The notes: generated by a model not told the origin, from the letters alone. A stretch of 64,000 nucleotides of DNA from Zygnema cylindricum (GCA_037447655.1 JBBHKE010001235.1:1-64000), one strand, 5' to 3'; shown: positions 6,833 to 17,734, counted from the first letter of the stretch. Translations and numbers: made by a program.

Positions 6833-9800
6833 TCACTGTTCCTCACTCCCCTCACTTCCCTTCTTTAAATCCATAGGAGTGGTACAACTATTAGCCTTGT
6901 CCATTTGGAATTTTTCTAACATGTTTCCAATGGCCTCTTTTTGAGTTAATCTGATTATCTTTCTCTCTCTGTCCCTTTCTACCTGAATTCCCAAAATATA
7001 CCTTGCTTCTCCCATATCCTTCATCTCAAATCTTCCTTTTAAATAATTTTTCAACTTATTTATTTTATCCATAGATTTACTTAAAACAAGCAAATCATCG
7101 ACATAAATTGCAATAAAAATAATTCCTTCCTCATCTTCAAACAAATATATAGAGTGATCTGAGCTGATCCGAATATATCCCAAACCTGTAAGAAACTCAT
7201 CGAGCTTCTTGTTCCATTGCCGGGGCGCCTGTTTCAGCCCATACAAAGATTTGATCAATCGGCATACCTTGCTTTCCTCCCCTTGCTCCACAAATCCTTC
7301 GGGCTGTCGCATAAAAATTTCCTCTTCCAACTCTTTATGTAGGAAGGCCGTCTTGATGTCCATCTGATGCACTTCCATGTCTTCTGCTGCCGCCATACTG
7401 AGAAGTATCCGAACCGAAGGAAACCTAACGACCGGAGCAAAAGTCTCCTCGTAGTCAATTCCCTCTTTCTGGGTAAATCCCTTTGCCACTAACCGAGCCT
7501 TGTAGCGCTCAATGGTGTTATCCGGGTTGAGTTTCAGCTTAAATACCCACTTACACCCAATTGGCTTCCTGTTAGGAGGACAATCCACCAATTCCCATGT
7601 ATCGGCCGCCATAATTGAGGCCATCTCCTCATTTATGGTTGTTTTCCACCGGTTTCTTTCAAGACAAGTCATTGCCTCATTATAAGTTTGAGGTTCATCG
7701 GGGTGAGACAGTTTGGTTACCTTATTGTTAACTTGTCTCTCTTGCAGTCTTTTGCTGCTTCTTCTTCCTCCCTCAAACTCGGTTGCCGGAATAGATGGTT
7801 CTCTTGTATTTTTCCGAACAGTTTCTACTTCTCCCCTATCCCTTGATTCCGGGTCGATTTCCACCACGTCTTCTGCTTCGGTTGGAGTTAATACAAGGGG
7901 TTCCACATTTGGGTCCTTCTCGATCTGATCCGTACCTGCAAGATCATCATCTTCTTGAAATCCTGGATAGTTAGGAAGCTCAAAGTCATCAGAATTTTCT
8001 GACTCAAATCTGATCTTGACTGTCCTTGTATGCTTAAAGGGATCAATAGATTTTCCTTCATCCATAACCACTAGATGCTTCACTAGAATAATATCCTCTC
8101 TTTTGAGATCATAGACTCTATATCCTTTTACATCTTCATCATATCCTAATAGATATCCTGGTTTTCCTTTTGGGTCTAACTTCCAGTTTGACTGATCTGT
8201 GTCTAAACTGAACACTTGACTACCGAAAACCTTTAAGTGTGAAACATCTGGTTTTCGGCCTGTCCATCTCTCATAAGGTGTTTGGCCTTTTACTGCTGAA
8301 GTAAGAACTCTATTTTTGAGATAATTTGCACAGTTCATTGCTTCGGCCCAAAACTTCTTTCCTATCTTCTTATCGGACAGCATACTCCTAGCACTATCAC
8401 TCAGTGTTCTATTTAATCTTTCAGCTACACCATTCTGCTCAGGATTTTCAGGAACTGTCTTTTGGTGTTGCACTCCATCTTCTCTCAAAAAATCCTCAAA
8501 CTGGTTAGAGGTATACTCGCCACCATTGTCACTCCTTACTCTCTTGATTGAGGTTTCATGGAGTTTTTCACTCCATGCTTTATATTGTTTAAAACATTCC
8601 TGAGCCTCTGACTTATTTTTCAAAAAATACACTCTGGAATACCGAGACCAATCATCGGTGATAGTCATCATAAATCTCTTCCCCCCGGGTGATGGCACTC
8701 TGGCCGGCCCCCAAATATCTGTGTGTACTAAATCTAGAATCTTTTCTCCCTTATAGGTGGCAGTTTTTGGGAAGGGCAACCTGTGTGCTTTACCTTGAGC
8801 ACATCCCCTACAATCACTTAGATTCTCACTTTCACCGAACTGAATCCCTTCCACTACTCCCATCTTTTTCATCTCTCTTAACTTATCTAGATTCACATGC
8901 CCAAGCCTCTTATGCCACAACATTATATCATGAACACCAGCATAATGAAGTTTCTTCTTTTCATTGCTTAAAATCAGCCTAAACATCCCTTGGCTACCTT
9001 TTTCAGCAGTGAAATAAACTTCCTCCTCAAAGCTAGCAGTAAAGACTCCTTTCCTAGTGCTAGTATCAAAACCCTTATCATCTAAAACAGACGTAGAGAT
9101 GAGGTTTTTGTTCAGCTCCGGAATAAACAACAGATTGGAGAATGTAACTATAGATGTCTTTCCTTCTACTAACACTTTTAGATCTACCGATCCTACAAGA
9201 GTAGTAGTGACTATCCTCCCATCCCCGTACTCTATCTCTACGGTGGGAATCTTTCGTATCTTAGTGAACAGGTGTTTATCTTTACACATGTGCATGGATG
9301 CTCCAGAATCTACAATCCAGCCTGCTTCACCTTTCAATCCACCGAAAGCACATTTCTGTTTTCGTGGAATTTCGACCTCGTTTTTCGTTTCCAACTCCTC
9401 ATCCAATAGGAGTTCATCGTCCTCGTCCTCGGATTCCGCCTCATGTACCTGCGTCACAAGGGCCTTTTTCTTTCCTCTCGCAGGTCCACCAGTCTGCCCC
9501 TCCTTTAACCGCAACTCGGTTAACTTAGTGCATTCAGCCATATAGTGCCCGGGTTTCTTACAAAAATGGCACAGTCCCTTAGGAGTCCTTGGTCCGAACT
9601 CCTCGGTCTGATTTTTCTGCCCCTCCCCTCGATAATTTCCAACCTGTTTTCTGGAATCATTGTTTCGCCAATCGGTCCCGGCTGCTAAAGCTTGCCCACT
9701 TTTTCCTCCCCTTCGGATCTCAATTGTATTCTCGCGAACGAGAATCATCCCTACCACTGAATTCCAAATCCACCTTGAGTCCGCCAAGTCCTGCACACGG

Positions 9801-10468
9801 TTGACTATGTTCTCGAACTCCTCGGGTAACTTCATCAGTAAACAGTTAACCTTTTCCTTTTCACTAAATACTTTTCCAGCACTTTCTAGTTCCATGAAAA
9901 GTGTAGCAAGCTCATTGCAAAAATCCAACATCTTCCCCCCTTTGTACACATACTCCTTAATTTTCTGATCAGCCAACTGTTGTTGCTGAATCGTACCACT
10001 TCGATACATCTCTATGAGAGCCATCCAAAGATCGGATGCCCTCTCTACTTGCAAATGGGGAGATGCAAGCCCTTGAGTAAGATGGCGGAGGATGAAGTGC
10101 TTAGCCGCCATATTGTTGTAGTCCCACGTATCGATATCATTCTCTTCGTTCCTCGGAATAGGTGACATGAATGCCGAACCGGCTGCTATTGGTGTGACCG
10201 TCTCCTTCTCCTTGCCTTTGTCCACCACCTCTCCTTCCTTTGTCTCCTCCGTTGAAGATGAATCTGCATCTCTAGGGAATTTTCCTCCTGTAAACCCTGG
10301 AGGTATCCCAAGATTGGATGGACGCCTCACCCGTCCACTCACTATTCCCCAAAACCGTTTCTCACATACAGCTCCTGTCATCATACTTTCCCTGTATATG
10401 AAGCCAGCTCCATTGAATATGGGCACCCTAGATGGTGGGCCCATAACCTGTAACTCTGAGACCTCCAT
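6833..10468 (-). CDS. Copia-1 gag-protease-integrase-RT polyprotein
   Basis: 1211 residues before the TGA. It has Gag with the zinc knuckle CX2CX4HX4C at residues 300-313, aspartic protease DSGA at 387-390, and a pre-integrase zinc region WHKRLGHV...CRGCAQGKAH (518-561). The integrase catalytic triad is D584, D647 and E683 (IWGPA, SDNGGEY, NGVAERLNR). RT has YVDD at 1122-1125. All catalytic residues are present. The first ATG (10466-10468) lies in the LTR and gives MEVSELQ; the next in-frame ATG (10442-10444) lies inside the primer site. The matching leader in other families favours the LTR start. Confidence 0.92.
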   Translation of the reverse strand: MEVSELQVMGPPSRVPIFNGAGFIYRESMMTGAVCEKRFWGIVSGRVRRPSNLGIPPGFTGGKFPRDADSSSTEETKEGEVVDKGKEKETVTPIAAGSAFMSPIPRNEENDIDTWDYNNMAAKHFILRHLTQGLASPHLQVERASDLWMALIEMYRSGTIQQQQLADQKIKEYVYKGGKMLDFCNELATLFMELESAGKVFSEKEKVNCLLMKLPEEFENIVNRVQDLADSRWIWNSVVGMILVRENTIEIRRGGKSGQALAAGTDWRNNDSRKQVGNYRGEGQKNQTEEFGPRTPKGLCHFCKKPGHYMAECTKLTELRLKEGQTGGPARGKKKALVTQVHEAESEDEDDELLLDEELETKNEVEIPRKQKCAFGGLKGEAGWIVDSGASMHMCKDKHLFTKIRKIPTVEIEYGDGRIVTTTLVGSVDLKVLVEGKTSIVTFSNLLFIPELNKNLISTSVLDDKGFDTSTRKGVFTASFEEEVYFTAEKGSQGMFRLILSNEKKKLHYAGVHDIMLWHKRLGHVNLDKLREMKKMGVVEGIQFGESENLSDCRGCAQGKAHRLPFPKTATYKGEKILDLVHTDIWGPARVPSPGGKRFMMTITDDWSRYSRVYFLKNKSEAQECFKQYKAWSEKLHETSIKRVRSDNGGEYTSNQFEDFLREDGVQHQKTVPENPEQNGVAERLNRTLSDSARSMLSDKKIGKKFWAEAMNCANYLKNRVLTSAVKGQTPYERWTGRKPDVSHLKVFGSQVFSLDTDQSNWKLDPKGKPGYLLGYDEDVKGYRVYDLKREDIILVKHLVVMDEGKSIDPFKHTRTVKIRFESENSDDFELPNYPGFQEDDDLAGTDQIEKDPNVEPLVLTPTEAEDVVEIDPESRDRGEVETVRKNTREPSIPATEFEGGRRSSKRLQERQVNNKVTKLSHPDEPQTYNEAMTCLERNRWKTTINEEMASIMAADTWELVDCPPNRKPIGCKWVFKLKLNPDNTIERYKARLVAKGFTQKEGIDYEETFAPVVRFPSVRILLSMAAAEDMEVHQMDIKTAFLHKELEEEIFMRQPEGFVEQGEESKVCRLIKSLYGLKQAPRQWNKKLDEFLTGLGYIRISSDHSIYLFEDEEGIIFIAIYVDDLLVLSKSMDKINKLKNYLKGRFEMKDMGEARYILGIQVERDRERKIIRLTQKEAIGNMLEKFQMDKANSCTTPMDLKKGSEGSEEQ
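10434..10448 (-). promoter_or_regulatory. Copia-1 primer-binding site: half initiator tRNA-Met
   Basis: The plus strand reads GGTGGGCCCATAACC, identical over 15 nt to the anticodon stem-loop of plant initiator tRNA-Met. The element RNA would therefore pair with the tRNA anticodon arm and not with its 3' end. This is the known half-tRNA priming mode of Drosophila copia and yeast Ty5. The site directly abuts the LTR and contains an in-frame Gag ATG. Confidence 0.85.
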
Positions 10469-11479
10469 AGGACCTCAGAGTAGGCAGCTCACACGAAGCC
10501 TCTAGGATAACCCTGACCCCTTTGTGTTTCAGCAAGAATAACTGCCACCCTGGCAAACAAAAACTCAGACCACCTTCGCCCCTGTAAAGGCAAGACTCCC
10601 CTGAGTCTATAGCAAAAAGAATCTCTGAATTTGCTCCCCTGAGCAGTAAGTTATGAAGGGTCAAAGTTGACCTTTTGTACAGAAGCTCTCTGGGAGAGAG
10701 GGTCCAATCTATCAAATTTTTCTAAGTCCTATCTCTCTCTAAACTCTATCTACTGAAGTACGGCACCAATCATTATAGTGTATCGTACATAAGGTACAAG
10801 TGCCGATGTACTTTATGTACGGATATTGTACAACATGGCCAACAAGTCGACACATGCCATTTTTGGATTCGTTCTTGGAATCCCAAGAGATGTCGCAATC
10901 CAATGTGATTTTGCCACGTGGCAATTGACGTGACGTCAACCGCAAACCGCCGAAAACCTATTCCACGATCTCGGCATGCTTCGTGGCCGTCCGATTAAGC
11001 CGGATTACAATCGTGACCGTCATAAATACTTCCGCAGTATTTGTTTCGCTTTCTATACAAAATGCGCAGTATTCGTTTCGGATGTTTCGTACGCCGTACT
11101 TTACAAAGTGTGTCTATGTTTAAAGATCCGTTAAATGAAATAGACTACGTGTTAACATTTAAATACCTATCAAACTATATATCCCCAAGCATGATGGCAG
11201 ACTAAATGGCTAAGGCTACAGGCTAAGTTGACGGGCGGTAGGTACCAAGTTCAAACCCTAGGTCCGTCAATTAACATTTTAGTAAATCTACCAAAATCTA
11301 CAACCCGTAACTCTTATCTCTAATCAGCATAGGCAGCCATGGCTCTAGCTCCCTCTTCAACCTTCAGTGACTACGACAAGTGTGGGAGCTGAAGAGAGAA
11401 GTTAGAGGCAGACTGCCTCGGCTTCTTTTCTGCATTTTGCAAAACCTAGAAAATACTTAAATAACCTTTTATTTCTACA
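10449..11479 (-). repeat. Copia-1 5' LTR
   Basis: Near-identical partner of 5067-6096 and includes the same modules. Its tRNA-like module (11200-11268) has a B-box change (AGTTCAAACCC). The right target duplication AGTCC is at 11480-11484. Confidence 0.95.
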
Positions 11480-11484
11480 AGTCC

Positions 11485-13870
11485 GCGACAAATAAGTTTT
11501 GGGTAGAGTGGGCTGTCGTCCATTGAGGGAAAATGACGTAGCATTCGTGGACGAGTGCACCGCACTGTTGTACGCCACCTCAATCGTTGTTAGATGGTTT
11601 ACCTAATCCGTTTGGTGCACCGAAACATAAGCCCGTAACGCTTCCTCCAATGTCCGATTCACCCTTTCAGTTTGACCATCCGTTTGAGGGTGGTAAGCTG
11701 TGGACATCGCCAGTTACGTTCCACATAGCTCAAACAGACCCCTCCAAAAATGACTCACAAATTTCCGATCTCGGTCGCTGACGATCCTCTTTGGGAGTCC
11801 GTGATGACCGAATATCTCCCGAAAGAATAAGCTTGCCATATCTCACGCTGTGGCGGTGGTTGTCGTGGGTAAGAAATGAGCCGTTTTTGTCAGGTAATCC
11901 ATGAGGACGAAGCTAGAGTCATAACCTTCCCTGGTTAACGGGAGAGCAACGATGAAGTCTATCGAAATCGCTTCCCAAGGAACAGATGGTATCGGAAGGG
12001 GTTGCAACAGACCTTGGTGACCCGATTCCGCTTTGTTTGGATTACAAGAGTCACACGTCCGGACATACTCCGCAATGTCCCCGAGTCATGTTTGGCCAAT
12101 AATACGCATCAGCGACACGTGCGGTTGTTTTATCCCGGCCGAAGTGTCTACTGAGTGGTTCACCATGACTTAATTTCAGTATCGAATGCCGTAGCTCTTG
12201 GTTTGTCGGTACGTAAAGTCTCGTTGTTTTACTTGGTCTGTATCGCCACATTCCATTGGCGGTCCGAACGAATACCTTACGTTTTATCAGTTCTCGTAAT
12301 GTCTCGTCGTCGCCATATGCTGCCTTGATTCTTCTTAGCCACTGCTCGTCCACTTGCACCGTACTGGTGACTGCGCTGAGTTTCGGATCTTGCGCTGTGT
12401 TCGCCGCTGCGGTGTTCTTCTTCACCGAGCTAACGTCGACATCTTGCGATGTGTGGGATTGTTGCTCCGTCACTGGAGCAGCGACTCCAGGTCTTCTCGA
12501 CAGCTCATCTGTCAGATACGTCTTGCCCGATTTGTATTCAATGACAAGTTCTGGCCCGAAGGTCTGGAGAAACGTCATCCAGCGCACTTGTTTCTTGGAC
12601 AATTTCGGTTGTGTTTGCAGGTACTGCAGGGCGTGGTGATCCGTGATAATTCTGATCCGCTTCCCTTGAATGTCACATTCCAAACCTATAGCGCATTGAT
12701 TATCGCAATTGTTTTCTTTTCATGTGTGGCCCAGTTAAGCTCCGCTGCCTTTAGTTTTCGACTGTTGTAGGCAATGGGTTGTAGGCCTTTCCCGTGATCC
12801 TACATAAGGATCGCTCCTATAGCCGTATTGCTGGTGTCTGTAATTATCGTCCAAGGTAGGTCCGGGTCGAGAACAACTAACACAGGGGCGGTAACCAACC
12901 GTTCCTTTAGCGTGTTGAAAGTTGCCCCTTGCGCCGATTTCCTCTCGTAGGGCACGTCATTCTTAAGTAATTCCGTAAGTGGTGCAGCGATTATGGCGAA
13001 ATCTTCGACAAATCGTCGATAATAGGAGCATAAACCCAGAAAGCTCCGTAACTCCGTAATTTTCACCGGCTGCGGCCACTCCTCCACTGCCCTTTCTTTG
13101 TTCGGATCTACTGCGATTCCGTCCCGGCTCACCACATGGCACAAAAAATCAATTTTCTCCTTCAAGAAGTCACATTTGCTCCTCTTTGGGTACAACTTAT
13201 TTTCCCGAAGGACTTGTAGGACATTTCGTAGGTGCTTCATGTGTTCCTCCAATGTTCTGCTATACACAAAGATGTCGTCTAAAAAGACGATTACAAATGC
13301 GTCCAGATATTGTCGAAAGATGGAGTTCATCAGATGCATAAAAGTCGTCGACGCATTGGTTAACCAAAACGGCATTACCCGAAACTGGAAATGACCATAC
13401 CGAGTTCTAAACGCTGTCTTTTCCACATCCTCGTCAGCAATTCTAATCTGGTGATAGCCGCTCCGTAGATCTTTCTTTGAGAAATATTTAGCACCTCGAA
13501 GTCGGTCTAACAATTCGTCAATTCTCGGTAAAGGGTACGCATTCTTGATCGTTAACTTGTTTAGCGCTCGGTAGTCCACACACATACGGAAACCTCCGTC
13601 TTTTTTATTCACGAAAAGAACGAGGGCTCCATACGGTGACTTGCTCGGTTCTATTGTTCCGGCTTCGACCAACTCCGCGAGTTGCTTTTTGAGTTCGTCT
13701 AATTCGGTGTAACTCATCTTGTACATCCGATTAGCCAGGGGTGCCGATCCGGGAACAAGTTCTATCTGTGGTCTACTTCGCGCTTCGGAGGTAAGCCCTC
13801 GGGGAGCTTCGGGGGGAAAAACAATCTACGTACTCCTCGAGAAGTTTTGTCACGACTCCCGGGGCCTCTT
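11485..13870 (-). pseudogene. Gypsy-B reverse transcriptase, RNase H and integrase
   Basis: From high to low coordinate: RT with [44 protein letters not shown] and the active-site box [10 protein letters not shown] (13250-13300). RNase H follows ([38 protein letters not shown]), then the integrase HHCC region (HFGRDKTTARVADAYYWPN) and core ([46 protein letters not shown]). Frameshifts or stops occur near 13825, 12803, 12690 and 12080. An otherwise conserved FGLTNA is FWLTNA. Confidence 0.9.
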
Positions 13871-15404
13871 CGGAAGTCTTGCCGGTGTCGTCACTTTCTT
13901 TTGAGTCGAAGTCGGGATCTTTCTTCTTCCATTCCTCCGAGATCTCCTCCTTCGCCTCCTCCATGGGCTGGACGACCGCTACACTATTAGTTTCCCCTTT
14001 TCTGAGTGCCCTCTTACGCTGTAAAGCCGAAAGTAGGCGTCCCTCTTCCGATCCTTTACCAGCCGCTCCCGCTTTTACCTCAAACTCTTCTTCGCCCTTC
14101 TTCACTCTCATGGCCCCACTTCTCCAATCGATCGTCGGATTCCATTTTTGCAACCACGGCTTCCCCAAGATTACTTCATGGTCCCTAAGAGGTAATACAT
14201 GAAGAGTGTTGTACCATCGGAATCTCCCGATGCCTACACGTAACCTCGAGGTACAATGGGTAATGAATAAGGAACTTCCGTCTGCCAACTGCACCGACTG
14301 CTGATTCGTAAGCACCACGAGAGGAAGCTTCAACTTTTTCACCGTTGCCTCGTTGATGAAATTTCCCGATGCTCCGGAGTCCACCATGAAGCTGGTTGCG
14401 CACACTCCGATTTGACCCCGAAATATCAAAGGGTCTCCTCTTTCACCGGCTAACCTCATGATGTTAAGTTTCCCCTTTCGTGCATATTTCCGTTTTGGAC
14501 AATCACGGGCCATATGGTCCGGGGAACCGCACTGGAAGCATAAGCCATTATGCCTCCTCCGTTGGAGCTCCTCGGGGGATAAGTAGTTGGCCTTGGTCTT
14601 GATAGTTTTCTTCTTTTTCCGCAGTACGTTGACCACCTCGTTATCCTCATCAATTGCTCCGAGCTCCATGGGAGTTGGACCATCGTCTTGACGACCCCCC
14701 TCCACCACTACTTGACCAAAAATGATAAGGTCGTCGGAGGGTGAAGTCGACTTAATCGGTCCGCTCAGCAAACTGAATTATTGCTGAGAGACTAGGAGTT
14801 GTGCTTTCCCGAGCGACCATTGTTCCACATCCCTACGAATAGAGGATTTGAGCCCCTTCACATAGCGATCCACAGCTTCATCTTCCGTCATCGTAGGTAT
14901 TTGAACCTTACACTCCAAAAATCGTTGCGTAAACTCCAACACCGAAGTTCGTTGCTTCAGCACAGCAATCTTATCTCGTGCAGCCTTAACCGTATTAACA
15001 CGCTGCCAGACGTCTCGGAGGAACTAGAAGAAGAGAGCCCAAACGGTTGGTATCACATCACTCTCCACCAATGTCCTCCACCATGCACCCGCTGCCCCTT
15101 TAAGAAGACCACCCGCGTAGTGAATCTTCTCTCGGTCCGACAGGCTAAGAAAATTCTCGAGATAATTCGCAACAGAGAATAGCCATGTGTCCAGGTTCAT
15201 GTGTCTTGCGGGGTCAAACTCGTCGGGAAGTCGTAACTTCGGTCTCCTGGAGTCTCTCTCCATGCCTCCATGAGGTCGCTCACCAGGACGAGATTCCAAA
15301 GCTGCGACGGTGTTGCTCAGCTGCGCGTTTTGTAATCTCACGCTTTCTAGCTCTCTGAGAACTTGCGCTAACATTTCTGTAGTAGATACGCCGTGTTCGT
15401 CCAT
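13826..15404 (-). pseudogene. Gypsy-B gag and protease
   Basis: It starts at an ATG at 15402-15404. A coiled-coil-like start (VLRELESVRLQNAQLSNTV) leads into a Retrotrans_gag-type region (LDTWLFSVANYLENF, GAAGAWWRTLV). In-frame stops lie near 15024 and 14778. The zinc knuckle CFQCGSPDHMARDC is at about 14510-14550. The protease FMVDSGASGNFIN lies near 14350-14390, with ILGKPWLQKWNPTIDW after it. A one-base slip in a C run near 13826 separates it from RT. Confidence 0.88.
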
Positions 15405-15425
15405 GCTGTCGGGTCACGGGGAATA

Positions 15426-15437
15426 GCTCCGATACCA
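15426..15437 (-). promoter_or_regulatory. Gypsy-B primer-binding site, initiator tRNA-Met 3' end
   Basis: In element sense TGGTATCGGAGC, one base from the LTR, matching the complement of the initiator tRNA-Met 3' end (TGGTATCAGAGC) with one mismatch. Confidence 0.8.
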
Positions 15438-15438
15438 G

Positions 15439-15930
15439 TGTAAAAGGGACAGGGATTATAGGCACAACAATACACCACCATGCACAGCGGAAAGCTCTAA
15501 AGATCTTCCCGTAGCAACAGCAGGCGCACACAGCAATAACAGACAAGATTACGATTTATTACTCAAGAGAGGATTACAAAATTCGGCGCTCGCTGCGAAG
15601 GTCTACTCAAAAGAGTCTGTCTCGTAGTACGTCTGTCTCACTATTTAAACTAACTGCTAGTCAACCCAATACTGTACAAATGTACACGTGGACCTTTGTG
15701 ATCAACCGAGATCTATCCACAATATTCTTCTCGAACTATACGGTAAAATCTACTTTCCGCGGCGTTGCTATACTGCTACGCAGCGTTGCTATGCTGCGCT
15801 ACATTATTCTACTAAGTTGCTATGCTGCTATGTTGCGCAAATCTGGAATCGCAGCTGCGTTGCTCTGCAACTGCAACTATAGCAACCTACTTTCTAGCCA
15901 CTAAGTACTCAACCTTGTAACCCTGTTACA
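15439..15930 (-). repeat. Gypsy-B 5' LTR, 492 bp, unfilled TRIM site
   Basis: Full-length LTR without the TRIM; the site CTCTG occurs once at 15863-15867. It carries the same repeated GTTGCTATGCTGC-type motif (about 15766-15840). Confidence 0.92.
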
Positions 15931-15935
15931 CTGAC

Positions 15936-16068
15936 CCTTTTCTATTTTGTCAAACCCATTCGATGTGAGCCACGTGCTCTTTAGTAGTAGCCGAGGTAAT
16001 CATAAGGTCATCAATATAACACCTAGCAAACTTACATTTTTTGAGAACCGAGTCGATGACTTTTTAGA
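15936..16068 (-). pseudogene. Gypsy-A relic: RT active-site region
   Basis: The minus-strand frame reads VLKKCKFARCYIDDLMITS and TTKEHVAHIEW, which is the RT box around YxDD of a Ty3/gypsy element. It joins the fragment at 1255-1995 when gypsy-B is removed. Nothing recognisable is left of gypsy-A above 16068. Confidence 0.75.
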
Positions 16069-16186
16069 ATTTCGTGTGGATGTATATAAAAAAAAACTCA
16101 CAAACACGAAACAGTGGGGACGGCGAAAGACATCGAAGAGGTTGTTGTTCTGCTAAAATTTGCGGTACCGCGATAAAGAATGTGTC

Positions 16187-16430
16187 AAATGATCATGTCT
16201 TGTAAGGAGGCAATAATGATTAGAATGATAATGGAGGCTATGTTACGGAAACGTAAGATGAAACTGGTAATTACAGAAAGTGATAAAAATGAGGAAGTCG
16301 GAGAGGATGTGTTATATGATAATGTCTCGCGAGAAGGCAATAATGATCAGAATGAAACAGGAGGCTATGTTACGAATACGAAAGATGAAATTGGTAATTA
16401 TATAAAACGGTAAAAATGAAGAAGTAAGAG
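16187..16430. repeat. Two degenerate tandem copies of about 130 bp
   Basis: The stretch beginning atgatcatgtcttgtaagga (16187) is repeated in altered form from 16317 (atgataatgtctcgcgagaa). Both contain ggaggctatgttacg and gaaactggtaatta-like parts. No coding role is apparent. Confidence 0.6.
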
Positions 16431-16531
16431 ATATGGTAATTACAGAAAGCAGTGAAAATAAAGAAGTCAACGATGGTGGTAGTGATAGAAATGAAAATGA
16501 TGGAATGGAAATAGAACATTAAAGTATTTGG

Positions 16532-17425
16532 TAGTGTTGTTTATCGTTAGAAAACTTATCGCGATAACACCGATACCGATAGTTATCAGTTATCGAACGG
16601 TCAGAGGTTCCGATATATCGGTTTGGGACCAACAAATTCCATATCGGCGATAACTTCAAAAATATATAGTATGCATACAATAGTACTTTATAACATACTG
16701 TATTATTTTATTGATTTTATATAGCGTGGCATGCCACGTATGAAAATATGTTCCGTTACAGTTTAACTGGAATTTATTACGGTAAACGCTGCACATAAAC
16801 GTTGGCCGGTAAACTGAACAAAAATTTTACGGCGACGTACGGAAATTTACTAAAAAACTGGTAAACATGGAACTGGTAAAGGACGGCGGACACAAAAGTA
16901 CAAGGGACGCAAAATAACATTCTGCGCGCCGCCGGAATCGAACGGACGACTTGGAATGAGAAAACACGAACGGACAGGCCAGCGTGAGCGCCAGCATCCC
17001 GGAATGGCTCTTATGACAGCTTTTGCCAAAAAAGCCGACAGATTGACACGTGGCAGGTCCCTAGTGGATCTCAAGGAATTAAGGGACAAAGCCATGGCGT
17101 CGGATGTGAAAGCTACATCGTTTTTACTGGATACGTATCAAAATCGTACAGATTTCATGGCGGCTACGGTACTTTCTATGCTTGTACACTTCCAGAGAAT
17201 ATGATGTACAGTTGAGTGTACAGACCGTACATTTATATGTACGGCCGTACAATTATCGCCAATAATTATTGTTATTGGCATTATCGCCGATAAGTACCCG
17301 ATATTATCGGCTACTTATCGGCGATAAGACCGATGTCGATATATCGTACCAATATATCGATTATCGGATACCCGAAAAAAGGCCCATATCGGTTATCGAA
17401 AAATCCTTACCGATACACAACACTA
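16532..17425. mobile_element. Non-autonomous hAT-type DNA transposon
   Basis: 894 bp flanked by the exact 8-bp duplication GTATTTGG (16524-16531, 17426-17433). The ends are inverted: TAGTGTTGTTTATCG against TAGTGTTGTGTATCG (14 of 15). An 8-bp duplication with TAGNG ends is typical of hAT. Subterminal zones at both ends are packed with TTATCG/CGATAA motifs, as expected for transposase-binding repeats. No transposase is present. The interior differs in composition, holds an 82-codon frame on the plus strand (16956-17204) with no recognised family, and has a GTAC-rich patch (17205-17252). Confidence 0.85.
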
Positions 17426-17674
17426 GTATTTGGTGTTGTTTTCTTCAAAATATTAGCATTTTTTTCTCTATTTTTCTTTACTTTGTTTCGCTTAAATAGG
17501 AGTAATTTTATCCATGAATATTTGATGAAGGATCCACAACTGGTGTTTGAAATGGGAATTTACTTTTCGAGTCTTTATTTTCGAGGTTATCGAATGTAAG
17601 AAATTGTGAAAATTTATTTATATATTCAAAAACATATAGTCTCACATTTTTCCAATCGATTTTTTTATCTTATG

Positions 17675-17732
<58 letters not shown>
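17675..17732. repeat. TA microsatellite
   Basis: An uninterrupted (TA)n run of about 58 bp. Confidence 0.95.

Positions 17733-17734
<2 letters not shown>

Larger units (their letters stand above)
5067..11479 (-). mobile_element. Copia-1: nearly intact Ty1/copia retrotransposon
   Basis: 6413 bp, exact 5-bp target duplication, LTRs of 1030 and 1031 bp with only a few differences seen by eye, so a recent insertion. Internally it has a half-tRNA primer site and one long gag-pol frame broken once by TGA before RNase H. It lies in the integrase gene of gypsy-B, same orientation. Order of the coding domains (protease, integrase, RT, RNase H) is diagnostic of Ty1/copia. Confidence 0.95.
1996..15930 (-). 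mobile_element. Gypsy-B: Ty3/gypsy chromovirus, split by copia-1 and carrying a TRIM
   Basis: This is an LTR element of 13.9 kb including later insertions (about 7.0 kb without copia-1 and the TRIM). LTRs start TGTAAAAGGG and end CCCTGTTACA as read on the plus strand. Flanks are CTGAT (1991-1995) and CTGAC (15931-15935), a target duplication with one mismatch. In element sense the order is LTR, primer site, gag with CCHC knuckle, protease, RT, RNase H, integrase, chromodomain, an extra unknown ORF, polypurine tract, LTR. Stops and frameshifts in gag and pol make it non-autonomous. It inserted into the RT of gypsy-A. Confidence 0.9.

Noticed and set aside
7713-10505. Plus-strand frames opposite copia-1 gag-pol
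   Set aside because: Shadows of the coding strand, without recognised motifs or consistent codon use.
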